Below are positions 14,255-19,389 of a stretch of 19,389 bases of DNA, piece after piece; within the stretch, counting starts at the first letter, position 1; every line of letters starts with the position of its first letter. The notes below the pieces were generated by a model that saw nothing but the letters and a program-made list of their open reading frames with translations, had not been told where the DNA came from and did no database searches. The DNA comes from an uncultured Verrucomicrobiota bacterium (lineage in GTDB: Bacteria > Verrucomicrobiota > Kiritimatiellia > RFP12 > UBA1067), in the NCBI GenBank assembly GCA_946631535.1, contig CAMPAF010000019.1:1-19389 (forward strand). The letters are read 5' to 3'. The translations under genes were made by a program, and so were the position numbers.

Positions 14255-14629
14255 ATGGACTACGAGACGGCAATGAGGGTAGAGAACGGCGAAATGCCGG
14301 ATGACTACTACCGCATAGCGCACGACGAGCGCGAACTTGCGGCCATAATCGAAGATTGGCACGGCGGCGGCACTATCGCAAAGGACACGAAGGCGGGATA
14401 TGGCTTCTACTTCGGGCAAACTGAAAGCGGCAAGTGGTTTTTCGCTACGGAAGAGTTCCTTGACGACGAAGAGGAACAGGACAACCCAGACTATCACGAA
14501 GGCCGCTATGAGACGGCCATTGAAGGTGTCCGCGACTTCAAGATAAACGGAAAGCCGCTGATCGAAGTAGTGCGCGGTTGTCGCATAGCGCAGAACGACG
14601 GCGACGTGCCGATAATCTTCCCCGACTGA
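14255..14629 (+). CDS. Highly acidic element protein, unknown (124 aa)
   Basis: 124 residues, of which about 30 are Asp or Glu; a run around residues 67-81 is nearly all acidic (EEFLDDEEEQDNPD). No known family recognised, no signal peptide, one Cys. AGAGGTGG precedes the ATG. The protein has Tyr/Phe/Trp-rich strands (GYGFYFGQTESGKWFFATEE) suggesting a beta sheet. Small acidic proteins of mobile elements are often DNA mimics or inhibitors of host nucleases; that is only a possibility here. It forms a pair with the gene ending at 14242. Confidence 0.65.
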   Translation: MDYETAMRVENGEMPDDYYRIAHDERELAAIIEDWHGGGTIAKDTKAGYGFYFGQTESGKWFFATEEFLDDEEEQDNPDYHEGRYETAIEGVRDFKINGKPLIEVVRGCRIAQNDGDVPIIFPD

Positions 14630-14648
14630 TTTTTTCTGCGATTGCCTC

Positions 14649-14676
14649 TTGTGTTCGCCGTCGATTGTGGTAGACT
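14649..14676 (+). promoter_or_regulatory. Promoter for the gene at 14835
   Basis: TTGTGT (14649-14654), 16-bp spacer, TAGACT (14671-14676) with TGTGG extension. It predicts a transcript starting near 14683 with a leader of about 150 nt, unusually long for this window. Confidence 0.5.
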
Positions 14677-14698
14677 ATGCGCCGTTTGCGGAACAAGC

Positions 14699-14834
14699 GG
14701 AAGTGAAACGCCGCCCGCGACGGGTACACGGGAACGAGAAACCGAACCCTTTCCCCGCCCTTGCAAGTCTGCGCCCCGTGCGCACGTTTCACCTTGCGGG
14801 GGATGGGGATTTTAGCAAATGGAAGTGAAACGCC
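14699..14834 (+). promoter_or_regulatory. Leader with duplicated RBS segment and shared antisense arm
   Basis: GGAAGTGAAACGCC occurs twice, at 14699-14712 and at 14821-14834 directly before the ATG. Between them CGTTTCAC (14785-14792) is the exact complement of GTGAAACG in both copies. It can pair with either copy but not both, so pairing with the second would cover the ribosome site and pairing with the first would free it. This is a candidate regulatory RNA switch or attenuator of unknown trigger. Confidence 0.4.
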
Positions 14835-15266
14835 ATGAGCAAGACGAACGAGACGGCGGGAAAGACCGCACGGCACGGCGCACGGTGCGCCGCGCAGAGC
14901 AAGACAACCCCGAAGCGCATAACGCTGACGATAGACGGCGAACGGTACGCCGTGCTTGAACGAGTGGCGGAAGCCTTGAACGGGATTCCGTGGTGCGAAA
15001 ACGACAACACGCCCGAAAGCGTGTTCCGCGAGTGGGTATGGCCGTTTGCCGACGGGCCGATGCGCGACCCGCGCGAACTGTGCGGACTTGTCGAAGGGAG
15101 TTTTGAGACGGGGTTTCCCGACGGAACGCCCGAAGACATGGCGCGGCTTGCCGAGGTGCGGGCGGCATTTGAGGCGGCGGGGCTGTACGGCGAAGGTGCG
15201 TCCGCCGCTTGTGAACGGACAGGCGCGAAACGCCCCAAAAACGGGCATAGGAGCGTTTGCGCGTGA
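14835..15266 (+). CDS. Element protein of unknown function (143 aa)
   Basis: 143 residues, not recognised. The first 28 are basic and Ala/Thr-rich, followed by RITLTIDGERYAVLERVAEALN (28-49), a strand-helix start that could be a ribbon-helix-helix-like or similar small DNA-binding fold, then an acidic, Pro/Gly-rich middle and a basic C-terminus. The start is set by the ATG after GGAAG and the duplicated leader segment. The palindrome GGCGCACGGTGCGCC lies in codons 15-19. The stop overlaps the GTG start of the next gene by 4 nt, implying translational coupling. A regulatory role is possible from context only. Confidence 0.65.
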   Translation: MSKTNETAGKTARHGARCAAQSKTTPKRITLTIDGERYAVLERVAEALNGIPWCENDNTPESVFREWVWPFADGPMRDPRELCGLVEGSFETGFPDGTPEDMARLAEVRAAFEAAGLYGEGASAACERTGAKRPKNGHRSVCA

Positions 15267-15949
15267 ACGGACGCAACGGCACAGCCGGACGGCGCGGCGG
15301 GTGGGAAACCGCCCCCGCGCCCGTTTCTGACGCGGGAGAGGACGCGGCAAGCGCGACGGAGACGGCGCGGGCGACCGTGCGCATTATTGCCGACAGGGCG
15401 AAACGGTGCGACACGCTGGACGCGCTGGACGCGCTGGCGGCTGATGCCGAGGACGCGGCGCAATACATCCCCGAAGGCGGCGACGGCGCGCTGGCCGAGG
15501 CGGTACGATCTGAAATGCTGGCCGCGATAGACGGGCGGCGGGAATTGCTGGCCGAGAGGGCGGCACACGCCGAGGCTCGGGAGATAACGGACTTGCTGGC
15601 GGCGGTGCTGACTTCAACGCGCGAACAGGCGAAGCGGGACGCGCGGATAGTATCGCGGCGGCGCGTTGCGCTCTTGTGCGGCGTGACGTTGCGACAGGTG
15701 AAACGCTGGGAGGACGGGAAGCACAAACCGCCACTTGCGAAGAACGAGTATACAGGCCGCGAGGAACGCTACTCGGCGGACTTGCGCCGCGACCCTAGAC
15801 TTTGCGAGGGTTGGTGCAAGGGGTACAGGCTGACGCGCAAGCGAAAGGCGCGTTATTTGGCGGACTTGCCGACACGCGCCGAACCGTTCAACCCCGACAC
15901 GCTCGACGTGCCCGCCGACATGGCGGCAGAGCGAGAGCGGCGGACATAG
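15263..15949 (+). CDS. Putative HTH DNA-binding protein
   Basis: 228 residues from a GTG start that overlaps the upstream TGA (GTGA) and has AGGAG about 9 nt before it. The N-terminal half is Ala/Asp/Glu-rich and probably helical. Around residues 126-158, the stretch RRRVALLCGVTLRQVKRWEDGKHKPP has the pattern of a helix-turn-helix in which the recognition helix follows GVT. The C-terminus carries FNPDTLDVPADMAAE, a motif closely similar to FNPDELDAPADDAAG in the regulator encoded at 18137. It is followed by a strong terminator, so it ends the 14835-15949 operon. Likely a transcription or excision regulator; its target is unknown. Confidence 0.65.
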   Translation: MNGRNGTAGRRGGWETAPAPVSDAGEDAASATETARATVRIIADRAKRCDTLDALDALAADAEDAAQYIPEGGDGALAEAVRSEMLAAIDGRRELLAERAAHAEAREITDLLAAVLTSTREQAKRDARIVSRRRVALLCGVTLRQVKRWEDGKHKPPLAKNEYTGREERYSADLRRDPRLCEGWCKGYRLTRKRKARYLADLPTRAEPFNPDTLDVPADMAAERERRT

Positions 15950-15992
15950 GCGACAAAGGGCGGCAACTTCAACGTTGCAATGGTGACATTTT

Positions 15993-16024
15993 GAGAGGCT
16001 TGAAAAATTAGCCTCTCTTTTTTT
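15993..16024 (+). terminator. Rho-independent terminator
   Basis: GAGAGGCT, 9-nt A/T-rich loop, AGCCTCTC, then seven T: a perfect 8-bp stem. It closes the operon ending at 15949. The rest of the gap to 16192 holds two TGACATT boxes (15984, 16104), the dyad GCGCACGGTGCGC at 16141-16153 and no promoter I can name. Confidence 0.9.
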
Positions 16025-16192
16025 CGCCTTGAAAATAAAGGGGTTAGTGCGCTTTCCCGCAAACGGTTTCGCGGCACGGCGGGCGAATACGTGCAACATT
16101 AGGTGACATTCCGCAATAAGGGCGACGGCGGGCGACAATGGCGCACGGTGCGCTGATTGTGACGTTGGCCGGAGGCAAGGAGACACACACAC

Positions 16193-16516
16193 ATGATGCA
16201 AAGCACGAAGACGGCGGTGCTGGCGATAATCAGAACCGACCCGTCGATCACAAGGGAACAGGCGAACGCCGCGCTGGACGCGCTGGAAGGCCGCACGGCG
16301 GCAGGGCTTGCCGTGGACGCGCCGACCGACCGCGCCCTTACGCGGCGACAGGTCGCTGAAATGCTGGGCGTATGCACCGACACGGTGACGCGATACGCTC
16401 ATGCCGGACTGATAAAGGCGTTCTGCTTCGGCGCAAAAGGCAAGGTGACAAGCCGTTATTCCGCCGAGAGTGTCCGCGCCCTGCTGGAACGCGGACGCAG
16501 AAAGGCGGTGGCGTGA
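16193..16516 (+). CDS. Excisionase-like HTH (MerR-type) protein
   Basis: 107 residues. After a 45-residue helical N-terminus, residues 48-103 (ALTRRQVAEMLGVCTDTVTR, then YAHAGLIKAF and YSAESVRALLERGR) form the winged helix-turn-helix seen in phage excisionases and MerR-like DNA-binding proteins of the HTH_17 type. It may direct excision with the integrase or repress or activate element genes. Two adjacent ATGs occur; the first (16193) is 10 nt after AAGGAG. It is the first gene of an operon in which the next ATG overlaps its stop (TGATG). The dyad GCGCACGGTGCGC lies 40 nt upstream and could be an operator. Confidence 0.72.
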   Translation: MMQSTKTAVLAIIRTDPSITREQANAALDALEGRTAAGLAVDAPTDRALTRRQVAEMLGVCTDTVTRYAHAGLIKAFCFGAKGKVTSRYSAESVRALLERGRRKAVA

Positions 16517-16785
16517 TGAGAACGGCGAAGATCGACCGCAAGCGCGTAATCCGCAAGCGCAACCCGACGGACGAACATCGGCGCGGGTACATTGCCCGCT
16601 TCCGCATGACGCAACGGCTATCCGGCGAACTGGCAAGCATACAGGGCTTGTGCTGGAAGTACGGCAAGCGCGAGACGCTGGCGGACTTGTGGGAATCGGT
16701 GCTGATGCCCGCGCTCCGCGAACACGTCCGGCCATACGCCGACAGGGCGCGGGAAGAGCGCAAGGCCGGAAAACGGGAGGGCTGA
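16516..16785 (+). CDS. Small basic element protein, unknown (89 aa)
   Basis: 89 residues, rich in Arg and Lys, beginning MRTAKIDRKRVIRKRNPTDE and ending ADRAREERKAGKREG. The middle (GELASIQGLCWKYGKRETLADLWESVLMPAL) is likely helical. Not recognised. The ATG overlaps the stop of the excisionase-like gene by one base, and the stop is 3 nt before the next ATG. Nucleic-acid binding is likely from charge alone; no more can be said. Confidence 0.6.
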   Translation: MRTAKIDRKRVIRKRNPTDEHRRGYIARFRMTQRLSGELASIQGLCWKYGKRETLADLWESVLMPALREHVRPYADRAREERKAGKREG

Positions 16786-16788
16786 CCG

Positions 16789-16953
16789 ATGGGGCATTGG
16801 GTAAATCTTGACCGACGCGCAAAAACGCCCCTTCCCGCGCTCCGCGTCCGCTGGGAGGGCAAGCGCACGGCGAACGGGCAGAAACGCGGCAGAGGGCGCG
16901 GAATGTGCCTTCGGCGCGACGCTGGCGCAAGGCGGGAAGGCGGTGCGGCATGA
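16789..16953 (+). CDS. Short basic ORF (54 aa), unknown
   Basis: MGHWVNLDRRAKTPLPALRV then an Arg/Gly-rich tail. GGGAGG lies 8 nt before the ATG, and its TGA overlaps the ATG of the next gene (ATGA), so it fits the operon spacing exactly. The opening GHWVNLDRR looks protein-like, while the Arg/Gly tail is poor in structure. It may be a genuine small protein or mainly a translational coupling device for the next gene. Confidence 0.45.
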   Translation: MGHWVNLDRRAKTPLPALRVRWEGKRTANGQKRGRGRGMCLRRDAGARREGGAA

Positions 16954-17966
16954 GCGCGGCAAGCGGCGGCGGCGACAGAGGCGCATGGTTGCGCATTTCG
17001 TCCGAAGGGCTTGCCGACGTGCTGGAATGTCCAGAAGACTTCACGTCAATCATGCTTCCGCTTTGTCGATGGTACATGGGGCTTCGGTTTGAACGCCCGA
17101 AAGGACTGCACGGCGCGGTGTTCGAGAAGATGCAAGCCGACCAAGAGCGCAACCTTGCGGCATGGCTGAAAGCAATCGAAGACGGGCGTAGGGGCGGACA
17201 AGCGAAGAGCGAACGCAAGGCGGAAGCGGCGAGGGCGAACGGTTGCAACGGCGGAAGGCCGCGCAAGGCCGAAAACCCAAGCCCCCTAGGGGAAAACCCA
17301 AGCCCCCTAGGGGAAAACCCAAGCCCCCTAGGGGAAAACCCAAGCAACGAAACGAAACGAAACAGAACGAAACCAAACATAACCGAACGGAACGAAACGA
17401 GAACGCCGCAAGCGGCGACCGTTTCGCCGCCGCTTTCAGGTGATTCCGTTTCCGTTTCGTCCGTGACCGCGCACGGTGCGCCCGATGCGGCCATAACGGC
17501 GGCGATTGTTGACGCGGCGGAGCGGTTGGGGGACGGCTTGCCTTCCCGCGACAAGTGGCGGCGGTTCATGCTGGCGCACGGCGTGGCCGCGTTCCGCGCC
17601 GAGGTGGAAAAGGCGGCGGCGGCGCAAGGCGTAGAGAAGCGAGGCGCGTATCTGAACCGTCTGCTGGATGCGTACACGCCGCCGCAAGCCCCGCCACCCG
17701 TACACGCTACGGCGACGGCACCGAAGCCGCTCACATGGACGCGGGAGGACTGGGGGCTGTGCGAGGAACGGTGCGCACATTTCAACGCGGAAAAGATGGC
17801 TTGCCCCTATTCACGCATACCGCCCGAACACGCCAAGCACCCACACCCGCCGGAAGAGTGTCCGCATTTCAAGCGGTGCGCGGATTACGGCGAGAATACG
17901 CCGCCCGTCGGCCTTGCCGCGCTGGCGGGAGGCATAGCGAAAACCGCCGACACGCACGGTGCGTGA
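16950..17966 (+). CDS. Phage-replication-like protein with repeat linker and Cys-rich tail
   Basis: 338 residues from the ATG overlapping the previous stop (ATGA). Layout: residues 1-80, a helical domain (RGAWLRISSEGLADVL onward) resembling N-terminal domains of phage replication or DUF6291-like proteins; 81-106, GRRGGQAKSER...NGGRPRK; 108-128, three heptads ENPSPLG; 132-150, Asn/Thr/Lys/Arg repeats; about 175-255, a helical domain; and a C-terminal tail with CEERC, CPY, ECPHFKRC cysteines and several His, probably zinc-binding. The GGRPRK followed by NP-rich repeats is a pattern familiar from phage replication-initiation proteins, which is the main basis for the call. The linker DNA is made of slippage-prone repeats. 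The last codons contain the dyad ACGCACGGTGCGT. Confidence 0.65.
   Translation: MSAASGGGDRGAWLRISSEGLADVLECPEDFTSIMLPLCRWYMGLRFERPKGLHGAVFEKMQADQERNLAAWLKAIEDGRRGGQAKSERKAEAARANGCNGGRPRKAENPSPLGENPSPLGENPSPLGENPSNETKRNRTKPNITERNETRTPQAATVSPPLSGDSVSVSSVTAHGAPDAAITAAIVDAAERLGDGLPSRDKWRRFMLAHGVAAFRAEVEKAAAAQGVEKRGAYLNRLLDAYTPPQAPPPVHATATAPKPLTWTREDWGLCEERCAHFNAEKMACPYSRIPPEHAKHPHPPEECPHFKRCADYGENTPPVGLAALAGGIAKTADTHGA
17271..17345 (+). repeat. 21-bp tandem repeat, 3.5 copies
   Basis: Units start at 17271, 17292 and 17313, with a 12-bp partial copy from 17334. Each unit contains the palindrome CCCCTAGGGG and encodes ENPSPLG. Length 21 keeps the reading frame, so copy number can vary without frameshift. 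Confidence 0.9.
17345..17402 (+). repeat. Degenerate AACGA pentanucleotide repeat
   Basis: About a dozen five-base units, mostly AACGA with variants AACAG, AACCA, AACAT, AACCG and AACGG, directly after the 21-bp repeat. It encodes the Asn/Glu/Thr/Lys/Arg linker. Gain or loss of one unit would shift the frame of the C-terminal half. Confidence 0.8.
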
Positions 17967-17989
17967 CGGCATTTGATGGACGGACTGGC

Positions 17990-18110
17990 ATTGGGTTGAA
18001 GCAAGAGCGAACCAAGAAAGAATCGCGAAATCCGTTCCGGCCTTGAAGCACGGACGAAGCACGTGAAAACGCACAATCCGTTCGGGGCTTGAAGCCCGAA
18101 TGAAGCCCGA
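17990..18110 (+). repeat. Three direct repeats with 46-47 bp period
   Basis: TTGAAGC occurs at 17996, 18043 and 18089. In the last two copies it is followed six bases later by GAAGC and preceded by AATCCGTTC (18029 and 18075). The third copy can fold as GGGCT-TGA-AGCCC. This fills most of the 170-nt gap before the last gene. It could be an iteron-type replication origin, an operator array or a structured leader. The region is too short and too irregular for a CRISPR array. Confidence 0.5.
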
Positions 18111-18136
18111 AAAAACATCAAAATGGAAATGCCGAA

Positions 18137-18805
18137 ATGACGTGTCACAAATGCCCGCACGACAGGGAGATTGCCCGCCTTCGCGAGACGTGCGCGAAGT
18201 GTCGGCTGTCTGACGTTGCCGTGAACGGCACGACCTCGCTTGACGCGATTACCGACGGCGCGCTGGAGACAGGCCAATTACAGGCGAAGGTCGCGGCGGG
18301 CGTTTCGTCCGTGGCAACCTTCAACCCCGACGAACTGGACGCGCCCGCAGACGATGCCGCCGGACGTGTCGCGCCTTCCATGCCCGAAGAAGCGGAGGAG
18401 TATGTGCTTGAACTGTTGCGGCGTTTCGCCTCGATGACGCTGGCGGACGTGCTTGTCGTGCATGGACTTCTTCGCGGCTGGGGAATAATGCGCATGGCCG
18501 ACGTGTACGGCGAGAGCAAACAGGCGATTTCCGCCCGCGTGAAAAAGGCGATGCGGCGCAACCCGTGGCTTGTGTCGCTGGAAAAGTCGTGTCGGTACAA
18601 CTTCCGCAATGAAGCGGAGCGCGCCGCCGACAGGACGGCGGACGCGGACGAGAGGACGGGCGCGGCGTGGGTGAAGTGGTGCAATCTACACCGCCCAACC
18701 TTCGCAGAGGCGCACGGCGCGGGCAACGGCACACGCACCGCGCGACCATGCCCTTCTCGCCCGCCACGTTCGGGGCTTTTGCCGGAAATTCCGCGCTGGG
18801 GTTGA
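18137..18805 (+). CDS. Zinc-finger/HTH regulator of the element
   Basis: 222 residues. The N-terminus MTCHKCPHDREIARLRETCA holds a CX2C pair (C3, C6) matched by C19 and C22 (CAKC), a short treble-clef-like zinc knuckle. Residues about 62-76 are FNPDELDAPADDAAG, shared with the protein encoded at 15263. From about 85 to 155 a helical domain ends in MRMADVYGESKQAISARVKKAMRRNP, resembling region 4 of sigma factors or a LuxR/RNA-polymerase-sigma-type HTH (Q-A-I-S-A-R recognition helix). The last 30 residues are Arg/Pro-rich. It is likely a transcription activator or late-gene regulator of the element. Only weak ribosome-binding sequence (GGAA) precedes the ATG. A strong terminator follows 73 nt after the stop. 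Confidence 0.7.
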   Translation: MTCHKCPHDREIARLRETCAKCRLSDVAVNGTTSLDAITDGALETGQLQAKVAAGVSSVATFNPDELDAPADDAAGRVAPSMPEEAEEYVLELLRRFASMTLADVLVVHGLLRGWGIMRMADVYGESKQAISARVKKAMRRNPWLVSLEKSCRYNFRNEAERAADRTADADERTGAAWVKWCNLHRPTFAEAHGAGNGTRTARPCPSRPPRSGLLPEIPRWG

Positions 18806-18834
18806 ACGCGAGAGGAACGCGAGAAACGCCCGCA

Positions 18835-19130
18835 TGGTGATGATGATGGTGACGATGGAAAGCGGGCATGATGATTTGAAACGCCGTCGGCCTATACGGT
18901 CTCCCCGACGGCGTTTCCTTTTGCCCTTCGGCGTCCGCGCTGGCCGCTGACCGCTTGCGCGGCGTTTCCCCGCGTGGTGATTATGGCCGGACATTCACGC
19001 CGAGACGCGCTGGCGGCGTTTTAGCGGAAACCCCAATAAAGAAAGGGCGCGCGCGATTTCGGGGCATGGTGATAATATGGTGATTATGGGCGCATGAATA
19101 AGGGCGAAAATGGGCGAGAATGGGCGACAT
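18835..19130. promoter_or_regulatory. Right-arm recombinase or regulator sites
   Basis: This stretch has no gene. It holds a degenerate pair (TGGTGATGAT at 18835, TGGTGACGAT at 18847), a single TGGTGATTATGG (18975-18986), CCCAATAAAGAAAGGGC (19032-19048), the tandem pair TGGTGATAAT + TGGTGATTATG (19067-19088), and AGGGCGAAAA followed by two further TGGGCGA units at exact 10-bp spacing (19101-19130). Three of these motif types recur in the same order at the left end. They are best explained as arm sites for the integrase and its directionality factor. Confidence 0.6.
18878..18922 (+). terminator. Strong rho-independent terminator
   Basis: GAAACGCCGTCGG (18878-18890), a 14-nt loop, and CCGACGGCGTTTC (18905-18917), a perfect 13-bp stem followed by CCTTTT. 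It ends transcription of the element's last gene. Confidence 0.85.
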
Positions 19131-19150
19131 GGTGAAAAGCCCTAGGAAAA

Positions 19151-19176
19151 CATAAAACCCCAGTATTTACTGGGGT
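19151..19176 (-). terminator. Element-borne terminator for the rebuilt tRNA
   Basis: On the minus strand CCCCAGTA, AA loop, TACTGGGG, then TTTT, 17 nt after the tRNA 3' end. The stem keeps the CCCCAG/CTGGGG frame of the ancestral terminator at 11820-11837 but differs in the inner pairs. It lies inside the element, so the element supplies it. Confidence 0.8.
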
Positions 19177-19183
19177 TTCGTTT

Positions 19184-19243
19184 GTTTTTTGTTGGTGGCG
19201 AGAGGGGGACTCGAACCCTCAACCAGCAGATTATGATTCTGAT
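19184..19243. repeat. attR, right 60-bp direct repeat
   Basis: Perfect copy of 11837-11896. It contains tRNA positions 25-75 plus nine bases beyond the 3' end, including the six-base T/A run. Confidence 0.92.
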
Positions 19244-19267
19244 GCTCTACCATTGAGCTATCTCGCC
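19193..19267 (-). tRNA. tRNA with CAU anticodon (Met elongator, or Ile2)
   Basis: 75 nt including encoded CCA. Acceptor GGCGAGA/TCTCGCC is fully paired; D arm GCTC/GAGC with a 7-nt loop AATGGTA; anticodon loop ATCATAA gives CAU; T loop TTCGAGT. Two mismatches are seen, U27-C43 and A50-C64. CAU serves elongator or initiator Met and, with lysidine, Ile2. The paired 1-72 end argues against the usual initiator. It is the integration target, and its 3' two-thirds derive from the element. Confidence 0.85.
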
Positions 19268-19280
19268 GGAAACGGGAAGT

Positions 19281-19309
19281 AGTTTACCAGAATGCCGCCG
19301 CCGCGTCAA
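19281..19309 (-). promoter_or_regulatory. tRNA promoter
   Basis: On the minus strand TTGACG (19309-19304), 17-bp spacer, TAAACT (19286-19281) with the TGG extension. The hexamer ends 13 nt before the tRNA 5' end. The remaining bases to 19389 show no gene. Confidence 0.7.
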
Positions 19310-19389
19310 TCTCGAATTGCCGCCTTGCAGAATTGCGGGCGCATCTGCGTAATTCACCGCCGAGCCTTCTGATGATTGGAAACAACTAT

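Larger units (their letters stand above)
11837..19243. mobile_element. 7.35-kb integrative element in a tRNA(CAU) gene
   Basis: Perfect 60-bp direct repeats at 11837-11896 and 19184-19243 enclose an integrase and at least nine other rightward genes. The right repeat is part of an intact tRNA, the left is a displaced tRNA 3' part, the classic signature of tyrosine-recombinase integration. Excision would release a 7347-bp circle. Cargo includes an excisionase-like HTH protein, a phage-replication-like protein and a zinc-finger/HTH regulator. No capsid, portal, terminase, relaxase or toxin-antitoxin pair is recognised. Leucine is often TTG, CTT or CTG here, whereas CTC is frequent in the flanking genes, consistent with transfer. 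A phage satellite, a prophage remnant or a small genomic island are the alternatives. Confidence 0.9.

Noticed and set aside
17271..17345. CRISPR-like array
   Set aside because: Repeats are contiguous with no spacers and lie in frame within a coding sequence.
15614..17785. Minus-strand open frame of over 700 codons in the element
   Set aside because: Ser/Arg/Pro/Cys-rich noise composition, crosses a terminator and several overlapping plus-strand genes with good start signals.

Overview
The window suggests a GC-rich anaerobic bacterium. HydE ([FeFe]-hydrogenase maturation), an MnmA variant of a kind I associate with anaerobes, several exported or lipoprotein-type enzymes, and extended -10 promoters of the form TGTGGTATAAT all fit a PVC-group organism (Verrucomicrobiota/Kiritimatiellota-like). 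That placement is inference with modest confidence; no rRNA or marker tree is available here.

Left part (1-11815), chromosomal backbone. On the minus strand: the first codons of valS; a secreted glycerophosphodiesterase preceded by a 46-codon gene; mnmA, hydE and a 616-residue exported protein, overlapping end to end as an operon; a PolB-type 3'-5' exonuclease; and rsmE. On the plus strand: an MBL-fold lipoprotein hydrolase, an AEC-family transporter, a secreted two-domain alpha/beta hydrolase, and htpX. Several genes have a good -10 element only 6-10 nt before the start codon and no Shine-Dalgarno, so leaderless mRNAs are predicted. rsmE and the AEC gene diverge from overlapping, mirror-image promoters.

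Right part (11837-19243), a 7.35-kb integrative element in a tRNA(CAU) gene. It is bounded by perfect 60-bp direct repeats that cover the 3' two-thirds of the tRNA. All its genes read rightward: tyrosine integrase, double zinc-ribbon protein, two unknown (one very acidic) proteins, two further unknown or HTH proteins, then after a terminator an excisionase-like HTH gene in a tightly overlapping four-gene operon ending in a phage-replication-like protein with slippage-prone repeats, and finally a zinc-finger/HTH regulator. No capsid, terminase, relaxase or recognisable defence gene is present, so a phage satellite, a prophage remnant or a small genomic island are all possible. The two ends share three motif types in the same order, which look like recombinase arm sites; one lies against the integrase promoter. 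The element also carries its own terminator for the tRNA it rebuilds.

The least explained signals are in the element: the candidate mutually exclusive leader structure before the gene at 14835, the linear motif shared by two of its regulators, the repeated dyad GCGCACGGTGCGC, and the 46-bp-period repeats before the last gene.
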